DNA of 64,000 bases. It comes from Pseudoalteromonas sp. GCY. GTDB taxonomy: Bacteria; Pseudomonadota; Gammaproteobacteria; Enterobacterales; Alteromonadaceae. Position 1 is the first letter of the stretch. The number at the start of each line of letters is the position of its first letter. The notes below the pieces were generated by a model that saw nothing but the letters and a program-made list of their open reading frames with translations, had not been told where the DNA came from and searched no databases. This document shows positions 8,872 to 18,247 of this stretch, piece by piece. The stretch is from positions 794,501 to 858,500 of the forward strand of contig NZ_CP068023.1 of NCBI RefSeq assembly GCF_016695175.1, in the 5' to 3' direction. The position numbers and the translations under genes were made by a program.

Positions 8872-9369
8872 TCATCCTGCCACTTTAGCTTTACCGCAAA
8901 GTAACCCGGTGAGCTTAGCAAGCATCAAGTCAGAGTCGGGGAGGCCAGCGGTATCCGGATGACAAGATAAGTGATTGATTAATGCTTGTGAGTGCTGTTT
9001 AGTGATCTGAAAACCTTGCGGGGATTGTTCGATTAAAAACCGGTACGGGTGAAGAGAATCAAAAATAAAGCGCTGCTCCTCGGTGGCTAAATGATAGTCC
9101 AGAGAATAGAGCAGCACAGCATGAATGTTATGATGACGGTGCAAATAGCTGGCAAGTTCAGATACGCTGATTTCATTGTCAAAGTCACAATAACAGTAGT
9201 CTTTTATTTGCTCTTTAAACATCATCTTTAGCATTTGTTTGGTGTTGTCACCCGCGATAATAATGTTACTGGCTTGGCTAGAGCGCACGTTTTGCAAATG
9301 CTCGACGAGTTCTTGGCTAAAATCCCAATTGCTATCTACCAGTAAAAATCCATCACTTAAAGCATTCAT
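8872..9369 (-). CDS. Hypothetical protein
   Basis: A 165-residue soluble protein that I do not recognise. It has no signal peptide or membrane segment. The N-terminus looks like an alternating beta/alpha fold (DGFLLVDSNWDF, then SNIIIAGDN and HAVLLYSLD), reminiscent of a receiver or Rossmann-like arrangement, but no catalytic motif is clear. The end contains SCHPDTAGLPDSDLMLAKLTGLLCGKA with two cysteines. It starts 11 bases after the stop of the DUF350 membrane gene upstream, so the two are likely co-transcribed. Confidence 0.65.
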   Translation of the reverse strand: MNALSDGFLLVDSNWDFSQELVEHLQNVRSSQASNIIIAGDNTKQMLKMMFKEQIKDYCYCDFDNEISVSELASYLHRHHNIHAVLLYSLDYHLATEEQRFIFDSLHPYRFLIEQSPQGFQITKQHSQALINHLSCHPDTAGLPDSDLMLAKLTGLLCGKAKVAG

Positions 9370-9380
9370 GCAGTATTGCG

Positions 9381-10274
9381 TTACACCGAAAACAAGTTAA
9401 TAAGTAAATAGCCTATAGAGCAGAAAACCGCAAACTCCAAACATGCGATACCAACGTTATCTTGGTGGTCTACCTCTAAGCCAATATTGACCTTAGGTAA
9501 GGATAAATGCAGTAATATATAGCTACCAATGTAAAGAAAAAGCCACATTACGCCGCAATGCATGACAACCGAAAACAAGTTTTCTACCACTTTTGCACCA
9601 TGGTAGGGAGCGCTGTGCAGTCCCGCATACATGGCTAAAGAGAGGCCGATGGATTTGCCCGCATAACGAATACCAATCGAAGTGTTTCTGAGATTAAAAT
9701 TTTGTTGTAAAGAAGCACCTTGGTTAAACTTGGCAAAGCGACTTTCTCTGATTTTACTATCTAGCGTATAAAGCAGCTGCAATAGCATAAAGCCAAGGGC
9801 TACGACTAATAGATCGCTCCAGCCTTTCGGGTGCACCCAATGATATAAACCAAGCACCAAAATGGTGTTACCGAGTAACATGCCTGAGTCCACCATCGCG
9901 GCGCAGATATTTTGCTTTAAAATCGCTTCTTCTTCGTCAAACTGATACAAAATCCATTTGCGATGGATCCATTGGCCGAAGTATACAAAGGCAATGATCA
10001 ACCCAATATGTAAGGCGACTTGCAGAGGGTGTGCCTGCGCTCTCACCACGCCTAAATCATTGAATAAGTATGCAACACAAATACACAGCATCGTCACTTG
10101 AGTGGCATAGCTGATCCCAAGTGCAAAGTTGTCACGTTGTGCGAGCTCGTCATCTAGTAGATTGTTGGCGCTACGTTGGATCATTAAGCGCAGCAAAATA
10201 GTTAAACCGCAGACAATGACAAAGCAAATCAAAATCGCTAAAAAGTTGATATTGTTTAAAGACAAATAACTCAT
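9381..10274 (-). CDS. DUF350-type multi-pass membrane protein
   Basis: A 297-residue inner-membrane protein with about eight hydrophobic segments spread along its length. Two halves each resemble the DUF350 (YjfL-like) pattern: residues 1-140 with LDDELAQRDNFALGISYA and the second half ending DNVGIACLEFAVFCSIGYLL. Function is unknown. It is divergent from glnE with 79 bases between the starts and is followed closely by the unrecognised 165-residue gene. Confidence 0.7.
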   Translation of the reverse strand: MSYLSLNNINFLAILICFVIVCGLTILLRLMIQRSANNLLDDELAQRDNFALGISYATQVTMLCICVAYLFNDLGVVRAQAHPLQVALHIGLIIAFVYFGQWIHRKWILYQFDEEEAILKQNICAAMVDSGMLLGNTILVLGLYHWVHPKGWSDLLVVALGFMLLQLLYTLDSKIRESRFAKFNQGASLQQNFNLRNTSIGIRYAGKSIGLSLAMYAGLHSAPYHGAKVVENLFSVVMHCGVMWLFLYIGSYILLHLSLPKVNIGLEVDHQDNVGIACLEFAVFCSIGYLLINLFSV

Positions 10275-10353
10275 ACTCGGTGTAAGGTTGTGTTTTAGAT
10301 AGAGTTACTATAACACTGCTCACAAAGAGAGCTAGTCTACCGTGGAGTTTTTT

Positions 10354-13149
10354 ATGTCGGAATTGTTTGTTCAAGCAGCGCTGAATACGCTTGCTCAAGA
10401 GCGTTACCAAATGATTTATGGTGATGCGCCGATGGAGCCCAAACTGGCACGGTTACTGGCCCTGAGTGATTTTGCTGAGCGTACGCTTGCACGATTTCCT
10501 GAGTGGGGAGCTTGGCTGCTCGATGATTCGCAGATGCAATTGCGTGACTGTCCTGATGTGTTTGACTTTTCTGCTCCGTTGGTTGAAGAAAAACAAGCTT
10601 GGCAGCAGCTGCGTCACTATCGATTAAAGTATTGGCTTAAAGTGATGTGGCTGGATTTGGTTGCAGGCAATGAGATTGATGACAGCATCCGCTACGTTTC
10701 GCAGCTGTCCGATACCTTGATTTCAAATGCTTATCAATGGGCGTACTTAAGTGTAGAAGCGCAATCAGGCTCACCAAAAGATGAGGCTGGTAACTCGATA
10801 CCCATGACGGTATTAGGCATGGGGAAACTTGGCGGTAAGGAGCTGAATTTTTCCTCTGATATCGATTTGATCTTTGCCTATCCAAGAAGTGTCGACACAT
10901 CCGGTGGTCGGCGTAGCATTGAGGCGCAAGTTTTTTACACTCGAGTGGCACAAAAACTTATTTCAGCGCTTAATCAAGTTACCATTGATGGCCAAGTATT
11001 CAGAGTTGATATGCGTTTAAGACCATTTGGGGATAGTGGTCCTTTGGTAATGAGCTATGCCGCGATGGAAGATTATTACCAAGATCAAGGTCGAGAATGG
11101 GAGCGCTATGCGATGTTAAAGGCGCGGCCAATTGGTGAACCGTCGCCGTATTGGCAAGAGTTTTACGACTTAATTCGGCCGTTCGTCTATCGCCGTTATA
11201 TCGACTTTTCTGTGATAGATTCACTACGAAAGATGAAAAACATGATTGCCCAAGAGGTGAGACGTAAAGGCTTAACGAATAACATTAAGCTGGGCGCTGG
11301 TGGCATTCGAGAAGTAGAGTTTATTGTGCAGGCTTTGCAACTGATACGCGGCGGTCGCGAAACGCCATTACAAACACCTTCATTGTTACAGGCGTTAGAA
11401 GAGCTTGAAACGCTTGAGATTGTCCCTGTCGAGGTCAAAAACCGTCTGCATGAGAACTATCTGGCGCTGCGTAAAGTTGAGCAATATCTACAAGCATTTG
11501 ACGACAAACAAACGCAAACTTTACCTGATAACAACTTAGACTGCCTGCGTTTGAGTCACTTATTGCAATGTAACGATTACGTTGAAGTCGAGCAAATGCT
11601 AAAGGTTGTGACGCAGCATATCCGAGCTGAGTTTAGCCAAGTCATCGGTGAACCGCCTGAAGAAGAATTAGATGAAGACGATAGCGCGGTTTATGCGTGG
11701 CAAACGGGAGAAATTGCTCAGCTAGGCCAGTGCCGAGCTACGCCGTGTTTTGAGACTTGGCAAACTGACTTGATGGAGTTTAAACAAGGGCTAAGTAAAA
11801 AACAAGCGGGCACTCGTGGTCGCGATATTCTCGATAAGTTAATGCCAGCTTTGCTACGAGAGCTCAGTAAACAAAACATGGAGCCGGCGCTCGCTCGCGT
11901 GCTCAGTGTGATCAATAAAGTGGCGTCTCGTACTGCATATTTGGAGCTACTTTACGAAAATCACGGTGCGTTGACTCAACTTATCAAGCTTTGTTGTCAT
12001 AGCGCGTGGATTGCTGAGCATATTGCGAAGTACCCTATCCTCCTTGATGAACTCATCGACCCGCAAACTCTCTATAAACCTTTGCCATTAACGGCCTATA
12101 AAAACGAGATCCAGCAAGCATTTTTGCGTATAGATGAGCAAGATGTTGAGCTACAGATGGAAGCGCTGCGACAATTTAAACAAACGCATCAGCTAAAAGT
12201 CGCGGCTGCAGACGCCACTGGCGTGTTGGACATTATGAAGGTGAGCGATCACCTAACTGCGCTTGCTGAGGCGATTATTGCAAAGGCCGTCGATATTGCC
12301 TGGGGGCACATGGTGGCGCGTTTTGGTGCGCCTGAAGGTGCAACAATAGAAGAAAAAGGCTTTGCTGTAATAGCGTATGGTAAGGCGGGGGGGTATGAGC
12401 TTGGTTACAACTCAGATCTAGACTTAGTGTTTGTACATAATCGTGACGGCGAAAGTCAAACTCAGGGTGATAAACCTATTTCTTCAAGACAGTTTTATAT
12501 GAAGCTGGCACAGCGTTTAATGCATTTGTTCAATACCAAAACGCTCTCTGGCATGCTTTACGAATTAGACACACGACTTCGCCCTGAAGGAAACTCGGGC
12601 TTACTCGCTATCAATCTAGAAAGCTTTTACCAATACCAGTTAGAGCAAGCTTGGACTTGGGAGCATCAGGCGCTAGTTAGAGCTCGTATGGTGTTAGGAG
12701 AGTCGAAAATGGCCGCTCGATTTAATGAAATACGTCATGCAATACTAATGCAGCAGCGAGACGAGCCTAAATTGGCGGAAGATGTTCGCAATATGCGTGA
12801 AAAAATGCGAGCCCACCTTAACCAAGATAGCGACAGTCACTTTGACTTAAAGCAGGGGATTGGTGGCATGACGGATATTGAGTTTATCAGTCAGTACATT
12901 GTGTTGCGATATAGCAGTCAGTATCCAGCACTTTGTACTTATCCAGATAATATACGTATTTTAGAGCAAGCGGGTGAAGTTGAAGTGGTTGATAGTGATG
13001 AAATGAAGCACTTAATCTCTGCATATTGTTTGTTTAGAGATCAATATCATTTTAATAGCTTAAACCAATTAGGTAGGATTGTTGAGCGTGAAGCGTTTGA
13101 CCAACACGCACAACAAGTCACTCAAGTTTGGCAGCGGGTACTTGCTTAA
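10354..13149 (+). CDS. glnE: Glutamine synthetase adenylyltransferase/deadenylylase
   Basis: Bifunctional enzyme that adenylylates glutamine synthetase (inactivating it) and removes the AMP under control of PII, so it tunes nitrogen assimilation. The 931-residue protein has two nucleotidyltransferase domains. The first has GKLGGKELNFSSDIDLIF (about residues 155-172) and the second YGKAGGYELGYNSDLDLVF (about residues 675-693), each followed by a helical GlnD PII-uridylyltransferase-like region. A GTG 12 bases upstream is in frame but is itself the RBS (GTGGAG) for the ATG at 10354. Its stop codon overlaps the stop of the convergent next gene. Confidence 0.96.
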   Translation: MSELFVQAALNTLAQERYQMIYGDAPMEPKLARLLALSDFAERTLARFPEWGAWLLDDSQMQLRDCPDVFDFSAPLVEEKQAWQQLRHYRLKYWLKVMWLDLVAGNEIDDSIRYVSQLSDTLISNAYQWAYLSVEAQSGSPKDEAGNSIPMTVLGMGKLGGKELNFSSDIDLIFAYPRSVDTSGGRRSIEAQVFYTRVAQKLISALNQVTIDGQVFRVDMRLRPFGDSGPLVMSYAAMEDYYQDQGREWERYAMLKARPIGEPSPYWQEFYDLIRPFVYRRYIDFSVIDSLRKMKNMIAQEVRRKGLTNNIKLGAGGIREVEFIVQALQLIRGGRETPLQTPSLLQALEELETLEIVPVEVKNRLHENYLALRKVEQYLQAFDDKQTQTLPDNNLDCLRLSHLLQCNDYVEVEQMLKVVTQHIRAEFSQVIGEPPEEELDEDDSAVYAWQTGEIAQLGQCRATPCFETWQTDLMEFKQGLSKKQAGTRGRDILDKLMPALLRELSKQNMEPALARVLSVINKVASRTAYLELLYENHGALTQLIKLCCHSAWIAEHIAKYPILLDELIDPQTLYKPLPLTAYKNEIQQAFLRIDEQDVELQMEALRQFKQTHQLKVAAADATGVLDIMKVSDHLTALAEAIIAKAVDIAWGHMVARFGAPEGATIEEKGFAVIAYGKAGGYELGYNSDLDLVFVHNRDGESQTQGDKPISSRQFYMKLAQRLMHLFNTKTLSGMLYELDTRLRPEGNSGLLAINLESFYQYQLEQAWTWEHQALVRARMVLGESKMAARFNEIRHAILMQQRDEPKLAEDVRNMREKMRAHLNQDSDSHFDLKQGIGGMTDIEFISQYIVLRYSSQYPALCTYPDNIRILEQAGEVEVVDSDEMKHLISAYCLFRDQYHFNSLNQLGRIVEREAFDQHAQQVTQVWQRVLA

Positions 13150-13754
13150 CCCGCTAGCTTACGGCAGTTTTCACGTACATAGATTGGTGGGTTTTCGGTG
13201 ATAACTGCAGCACGCTCTCGGGGGCAGAAAAATGTGTAGACTTGAAACTCAAAGTCGTCGTTTATCGCCGTTCCAACCTGATAGAGTGCAGAAACAAAGT
13301 CAGTATCAAGACGAAAGTTATATTTCACCACATAATCACGCTCTAGATACCAAAACAGTTCCACACCTTCTTCTTTGGCTTGCTTTGTAAGCACATCTTT
13401 TAAGGTATCACCTGTGTCAAAGCGTCTTGGTTGTTTTTCACCAGTCCATTTTGGGTTAGATGGTTTAACAGCAAGCGCTCTTTGTGCTAGCGCATCATCA
13501 AGGGGATAGGTGGGCTTTCCGAGCGTGATAACGTACTTTTCACGATCAGTATCACGATTGCTCATGCTATTTCGAAAGCTTTCGTAAAATTGTGACAGGC
13601 CTTGCGCTGCAACATTGGTGGTCTCCCTAAAGTTCATGTCTTTAGAGGCACCAAAAAGAAAATAGTAGGCAGCCCAAATGAGTAACACACCTAGTGATAG
13701 GTGTTTAGTCCAAAACCAGATTGACGATAATTTATTTTTTTTCTTCTTAGCCAT
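13146..13754 (-). CDS. Membrane-anchored TcpQ-like protein
   Basis: A 202-residue protein with a basic N-terminus (MAKKKKNK) and one membrane segment at about residues 15-30, leaving a periplasmic C-terminal domain. The stretch FDTGDTLKDVLTKQAKEEGVELFWYLERDYVV resembles the toxin co-regulated pilus biosynthesis protein Q (TcpQ/PilL-N) domain, also related to secretin-associated modules. The family call is tentative and no function is assigned. Its stop codon TAA (13146-13148) overlaps the glnE stop (13147-13149) tail to tail. Confidence 0.6.
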   Translation of the reverse strand: MAKKKKNKLSSIWFWTKHLSLGVLLIWAAYYFLFGASKDMNFRETTNVAAQGLSQFYESFRNSMSNRDTDREKYVITLGKPTYPLDDALAQRALAVKPSNPKWTGEKQPRRFDTGDTLKDVLTKQAKEEGVELFWYLERDYVVKYNFRLDTDFVSALYQVGTAINDDFEFQVYTFFCPRERAAVITENPPIYVRENCRKLAG

Positions 13755-13780
13755 TTCAAACTACTCCAAGACTTTAGGCC

Positions 13781-14704
13781 CTAATAAAACGAAGGTGCCT
13801 TTTCATCGGGTCGTGTTTTAAAGCGACGATGCACCCACATATATTGATCCGGCGCACAATTGATTGCTTGCTCCATTCTCTCGTTGACGCGAGTCACATC
13901 CGCAAGATCATTGCCACTTGGGAATGATTCTAAAATAGGTTGTATATCTAAATGATACATCCCTTTTGCGTCTCTCGTACAGTGTAAGCTTAAAGTCTCA
14001 GCCTTTTTGCTTGCAGAAAATAATAAAGTACCAGTTGTTGTTGCAGCATCAGGAACCGCAAAGAAAGGTGCGAACTCACAGCGCTTGCGGCCATAATCTT
14101 GATCTGGCAAGTAATAACAAACGCGTTTGCTCGAGAGCGTTTTCAATAACCCTTTGACGTCTCGCTTGGTGACTAAATACTCATTTGAGCGCAGTCGCCC
14201 ACGGGTCATAAAAAACTCCATAAGTGGATTATTGTGTGGGCGATAAAAGCCAACACCTTGCATTTTAGTGCCTAGCACTCGGCTGGCCATCTCGAGGTGC
14301 AACATATGGGGAACCAGCATAAGTACCCCTTTTCCTTGCTTTTGCACGGCTTCAATATGCTCTAGCCCTTTAATCGAGCCCACCACTTGATTGATGCGCC
14401 ACTCTGGCCACCACCATGCCATCCCTGTTTCAAGTGTTGCTATGCCGGTATTTTCCATATTTTTTAGTAGCATAGCTTTGTGTTCTGCTTCACTTAGATG
14501 TGGAAAGCAAAGTTTCAAATTAACATCAGCAATATGACGGCGACGTTTCATATATTTATGAACCAGACGTCCAAGACCTCTACCCAGTGCAAATTGAACA
14601 CCTTGTGGGAGCCATGAGATTAAATACAGGGCGAAAACACCAAGCCAAGTCAGCCAAAATTTAGGTGCTAAGAATGACCATTTGAAAGGTGAGTGAGTAA
14701 CCAA
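13781..14704 (-). CDS. lpxL: Lipid A biosynthesis lauroyl-type acyltransferase
   Basis: Inner-membrane acyltransferase of the LpxL/HtrB family, which adds a secondary acyl chain to Kdo2-lipid IVA. The 307-residue protein has an N-terminal membrane segment (FWLTWLGVFALYLISWLP), the catalytic HX4E motif in PHMLHLEMASRVLG, then GFYRPHNNPL, GRLRSNEYL, PDQDYG and the C-terminal QYMWVHRRFKTRP. All match the E. coli enzyme in order. The start is TTG at 14702-14704 with AGGT upstream; no nearer ATG fits. Symbol is by family. LpxM or LpxP function cannot be excluded. Confidence 0.85.
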   Translation of the reverse strand: MVTHSPFKWSFLAPKFWLTWLGVFALYLISWLPQGVQFALGRGLGRLVHKYMKRRRHIADVNLKLCFPHLSEAEHKAMLLKNMENTGIATLETGMAWWWPEWRINQVVGSIKGLEHIEAVQKQGKGVLMLVPHMLHLEMASRVLGTKMQGVGFYRPHNNPLMEFFMTRGRLRSNEYLVTKRDVKGLLKTLSSKRVCYYLPDQDYGRKRCEFAPFFAVPDAATTTGTLLFSASKKAETLSLHCTRDAKGMYHLDIQPILESFPSGNDLADVTRVNERMEQAINCAPDQYMWVHRRFKTRPDEKAPSFY

Positions 14705-14763
14705 AGTAATATACCTAAGACTTAATTGAAGCGGCTAGTTTATCTATATTGCTGTAAAAATAC

Positions 14764-14788
14764 AAAAAGCCAGCATAGCTGGCCTTTT
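14764..14788 (-). terminator. Rho-independent terminator after tolC
   Basis: Read on the minus strand, GCCAGC, a 3-base loop and GCTGGC are followed by a run of T (aaaaa on the plus strand at 14764-14768). It lies 20 bases beyond the tolC stop. The opposite side also ends in CTTTT, so it may act in both directions. Confidence 0.75.
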
Positions 14789-14809
14789 CAGAGGTGATAA
14801 TCGAAGTAC

Positions 14810-16156
14810 TTAGCCTTCAATCAAACCTTGGTTGATTGCTTCAAGATCGGCACGAGATAGTGTACCTGCAGCTTGCTTTAAACGTAGCGATGATAGTACA
14901 TAGCGATAACGAATATCAGCAAGGTTACGTTTCGCGTTGTAAAGGTTTTGTGTGCTTACTAGTACGTCCACGATGGTACGAGTACCTACATCAAAACCTG
15001 CTTCAGTTGCTTGCAATGCACTTTCTGCCGAAACAACCGCTTGCTCGAGCGCGCGGTAAGTTGCAACGTCTGAAACCACTTGGTTATAAGACGTGATCAC
15101 CGAGCGTGTCATATTACGCATTGCCGCTTCCATATCTTCGCTGCTAGCAACAAAGTTTGCGCGAGCTTGATCGGTTGCCGCAACGGTTTGACCACCAGTA
15201 TAAATAGGTACGTCCAGCGTTAAGCCTACCGAAGTTCTGTCGCTACGTGGAGCATGTTGTCTACCAGCACTGTCAGCTAAAGAATCAGAATAAGTAGCGT
15301 TTAAGTTTAGTGTTGGGTAGTGTCCAGCTTTAGCTAAATCAATTTGATCTTTTGCGATGTCTACCGCGGATTTTGCAACTTGAAGGTCTAAGTTCTTCGC
15401 TTTTGCAATCTCGATAAAATCGTTCGTATTCTGCGTAGGCTTAACTGTTGAGAAGGTTTCAGTATTTAACTTATCTAGTTTAGCGTGATACTTACCCGTA
15501 ATTGTACGTAACGTTTCACGTGCTGTTTCAACAGCATTACCTGCTATAATTTCGTCAGCAACTGCACGGTCAAATTGCGCTCTTGCTTCATGCACGTCTG
15601 TAATTGCAGTCAAACCTACTTCGTAGCGCTGTTTTGTCTGCTCTAGTTGACGTTCAATAGCGCGCTTCTCGGCTTGTACGAACTCTAGACTATCTAATGC
15701 GCTTAGCACATTAAAGTAACCTTCAGCGATACGGACAATCAAAGTTTGCTTTTGTTGCTCATATTGAGTTGATGCTTGCATTGCACGTTTTTCAGCGATC
15801 GATAGACCCTGCCAAGATGCCATATTAAAAATGGTTTGGTTTAGGGAAATTGAACGCTGAAAGGTGTCACTATCAGATTCAAACATAGTGTAGCCAGTGC
15901 CGTCATGCTGTTCGCTCAAAGCACCTTCTGACGTAACGTCGGTATAGCTCATTTGAAAGCCAAGCTGAGGTAGCAATACGCCTAGCGCTTGGTCTTGTGC
16001 ATATTTTTGCGCATCAGCCTGTGCTTTCGCCTTTAATACGGTAGGATCGTTAGCCGTTGCAATGTCGTATACTTGCAGTAGGTCTTCCGCGTGGGACAGG
16101 CTGCTTGAAAGTGCGCACGACAACCCAACAACTAATGATAGTAGAGTTTTTTTCAT
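14810..16156 (-). CDS. tolC: Outer membrane efflux channel TolC
   Basis: Outer-membrane trimeric channel that serves tripartite drug efflux pumps and type I secretion. The 448-residue protein begins MKKTLLSLVVGLSCALSSSLSHA, a Sec signal peptide cleaved after SHA. Two outer-membrane efflux protein repeats follow: the first begins DLLQVYDIATANDPTVLKA and the second LNLNATYSDSL. The helix-strand periodicity and TRTIVDVLVSTQNLYNAKRNL are typical of TolC itself. An in-frame start 63 bases upstream is rejected because it lacks the signal start. It is divergent from nudF, as in many enterobacteria. Confidence 0.95.
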   Translation of the reverse strand: MKKTLLSLVVGLSCALSSSLSHAEDLLQVYDIATANDPTVLKAKAQADAQKYAQDQALGVLLPQLGFQMSYTDVTSEGALSEQHDGTGYTMFESDSDTFQRSISLNQTIFNMASWQGLSIAEKRAMQASTQYEQQKQTLIVRIAEGYFNVLSALDSLEFVQAEKRAIERQLEQTKQRYEVGLTAITDVHEARAQFDRAVADEIIAGNAVETARETLRTITGKYHAKLDKLNTETFSTVKPTQNTNDFIEIAKAKNLDLQVAKSAVDIAKDQIDLAKAGHYPTLNLNATYSDSLADSAGRQHAPRSDRTSVGLTLDVPIYTGGQTVAATDQARANFVASSEDMEAAMRNMTRSVITSYNQVVSDVATYRALEQAVVSAESALQATEAGFDVGTRTIVDVLVSTQNLYNAKRNLADIRYRYVLSSLRLKQAAGTLSRADLEAINQGLIEG

Positions 16157-16403
16157 TTTTCGCTCAGTCCTTAGACAATTTTTATACTGTTTGCATGTTA
16201 CCCTGTTTTTGCGGCCCAATTAAAGACCAAATGCGTAAAACATCGCCAACAAGTGTAACAGAATATATTAATACCACTTGGGTATTGTAAAGTGGAAAAA
16301 GTTAAAGGTAAACGACTTCGTTTACTTATTCAGGTATGACCCTACTATAAGGGCGATTGGTTAGCTTTTAAACCGTTGCTATTAAAAAATACAGGATTAT
16401 TTT

Positions 16404-17006
16404 ATGAAACCTTTGAGTCAGTTCAACAAAGTCGACGTCAATGTTTCTTCAATAGAAACAATCTTCAATGGTTTTTTTACCATTCACAAGTACCAATTTA
16501 CCCACGCCCTATTTAATGGTGGGGTATCAGAGCTGATAACTCGCGAGATATTAGAGCGTGGTCATGCGGTTGCAATATTGCCGTATGATCCTATTACAGA
16601 CAGCGTGTTGCTTATTGAGCAAATTCGAATTGGAGCGTTGGCTTCAAAAAATTCCCCTTGGCTTTTGGAGTGCATTGCAGGAATGGCTGAAGGGAGCGAA
16701 GACTATGAGAATGTTGCGAGAAAAGAAGCAAAAGAAGAAGCAGGACTTGAGCTGGATAAGCTCATTTATATGCGCTCTTATTTATCAAGCCCTGGTGGTA
16801 CAACAGAGCGACTATATTTGTATTTAGCGCTTGCTGATTTATCTGAAGCGGGTGGGGTTTATGGACTGGCTGAAGAAGGTGAAGATATCAAAGTACATGT
16901 GATGCCACTTGATGAAGCCCTTGCACGTCTTGATAATGAGGAAATCGATAACGCTGCCACTGTTATTAGTCTACAATGGTTGGCATTACATAAAGCGCGG
17001 ATATAG
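16404..17006 (+). CDS. nudF: ADP-ribose pyrophosphatase (Nudix hydrolase)
   Basis: Hydrolyses ADP-ribose to AMP and ribose 5-phosphate, limiting toxic ADP-ribose. The 200-residue protein holds a Nudix box starting GMAEGSEDYENVARKEA and ending KEEAGLEL, the G-x5-E-x7-REUxEExGU pattern with Lys in place of the usual Arg. The dimer-type N-terminal beta sheet (GVSELITREI) and LLIEQIRIGA fit NudF. It opens the conserved nudF-yqiB-cpdA-yqiA-parE run. Confidence 0.93.
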   Translation: MKPLSQFNKVDVNVSSIETIFNGFFTIHKYQFTHALFNGGVSELITREILERGHAVAILPYDPITDSVLLIEQIRIGALASKNSPWLLECIAGMAEGSEDYENVARKEAKEEAGLELDKLIYMRSYLSSPGGTTERLYLYLALADLSEAGGVYGLAEEGEDIKVHVMPLDEALARLDNEEIDNAATVISLQWLALHKARI

Positions 17007-17028
17007 AAGCAGTTTAGGAGTCGTATTT

Positions 17029-17484
17029 TTGTCACAAGTGCTGAGCTCAAAGCAGTATATTCAATCTTTGCCCCGTTACATCACATTGTGCGAACGTAAT
17101 TATTTACGGGCGCTAAAGTTGCTACCTGAAGAAGTGGTCGGCGAAAGCCGAGTGATTGACTTAGCCTCTGCACGCTACTGTTTGAGCGTAGCTGGGGTCA
17201 GTAAATACACAACTGACATTCACATCGAGCAGATGGCGACAATAAGCGCCCATTTGCCACATTTTTCGTTGTCTGTGCGCCTCTACCATGATGCTAAAGT
17301 GGCTGAAGTTATTCACCGTGATTATCATCGTCGAATAAAGCCATCCTATGGCTACCCAAACCCTGATATGCATCAAAAAGATGAAAAATATCAAATAAAT
17401 GCGTTTTTAGCTGATTGGCTTATGGTGTGTTTAGAAAAAGGCCGTGTGCATTTAAACTGGGATGTAAACAATGGCTTGGTTTGA
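17029..17484 (+). CDS. yqiB: DUF1249 protein, YqiB-like
   Basis: A 151-residue cytoplasmic protein of unknown function from the DUF1249 family. Recognised by ITLCERNYLRALKLLP, SVRLYHDAKVAEV, YGYPNPDMHQKDEKYQIN and FLADWLMVCL, all in the order seen in E. coli YqiB. The frame is open further upstream inside nudF, but TTG at 17029 has a strong AGGAG RBS and gives the family N-terminus, so it is taken as the start. It overlaps the start of cpdA by 14 bases. Confidence 0.85.
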   Translation: MSQVLSSKQYIQSLPRYITLCERNYLRALKLLPEEVVGESRVIDLASARYCLSVAGVSKYTTDIHIEQMATISAHLPHFSLSVRLYHDAKVAEVIHRDYHRRIKPSYGYPNPDMHQKDEKYQINAFLADWLMVCLEKGRVHLNWDVNNGLV

Positions 17485-18247
17485 TCTCGAGTTACAACTT
17501 GATAAAGCGCAAATTCGTATAGGGCATTTTACGGATTGCCATTTGTTTGCCACGCCCTCTGGGAAATACTTTGCGGTAAATACCGCTGATAACCTCGCTC
17601 GCACTCTGGCCGCAATGGCAAAAGAGCATTTTGATTGTGTGGTGTTTGGCGGTGATTTGACACAAGATCACAGTGCGGCTTCTTATCAAGAGTTTGCCCG
17701 ATTAGTCACAGAAAGTGATTTGCAATGCCCTGTGCTTTGGATACCAGGTAACCACGACGAGTTAGCTTTACTCGAAGAAATGAGTGCCTGGCAAATCGTC
17801 CGTCATAAATGCATCACAGGTCCCTTTGGCCAAGTGCTTCTGTTAAATTCAAAAGGTGAAACGCCCGCGGGGTGGTGCGCTAAGTCACACTTAGTAGCGC
17901 TCAAAGACAAGCTTAACAATAATATCAACAACAATACGATTGTTTTTGCTCACCACCATCCTAGACCGATTGATGGCTATTTAGATAAACACATGCTCGA
18001 AAATGGTCCTGCACTTTTAAACCTGTTGGTGGATTCAGAGCAAGTATTAGGACTATTTCATGGTCATGTGCACAATGAATATCAACAACAATTTCGCACC
18101 TTACCTATCTATGCTACGCCTGCAACATCAATCCAATTTGATAAGCAAACAAAGGACTGGTGTCAGTCTGATTTGGGTCCCGCTTATCGTGTCATCGTAT
18201 TTAGTAAAAGCACTATAAAGACAGAGGTAAAATGGCTCGGAAGGTAG
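17471..18247 (+). CDS. cpdA: 3',5'-cyclic AMP phosphodiesterase
   Basis: Calcineurin-like metallophosphoesterase that lowers cAMP. The metal ligands appear in order: D-x-H in TDCHLF, GGDLTQDH, GNHDEL, FAHHHPRP and GHVHNEY. Length (258 residues) and position between yqiB and yqiA match CpdA. Overlapping starts and stops with both neighbours (14 bases with yqiB, 16 with yqiA) point to translational coupling in one operon. Confidence 0.92.
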   Translation: MAWFDLELQLDKAQIRIGHFTDCHLFATPSGKYFAVNTADNLARTLAAMAKEHFDCVVFGGDLTQDHSAASYQEFARLVTESDLQCPVLWIPGNHDELALLEEMSAWQIVRHKCITGPFGQVLLLNSKGETPAGWCAKSHLVALKDKLNNNINNNTIVFAHHHPRPIDGYLDKHMLENGPALLNLLVDSEQVLGLFHGHVHNEYQQQFRTLPIYATPATSIQFDKQTKDWCQSDLGPAYRVIVFSKSTIKTEVKWLGR

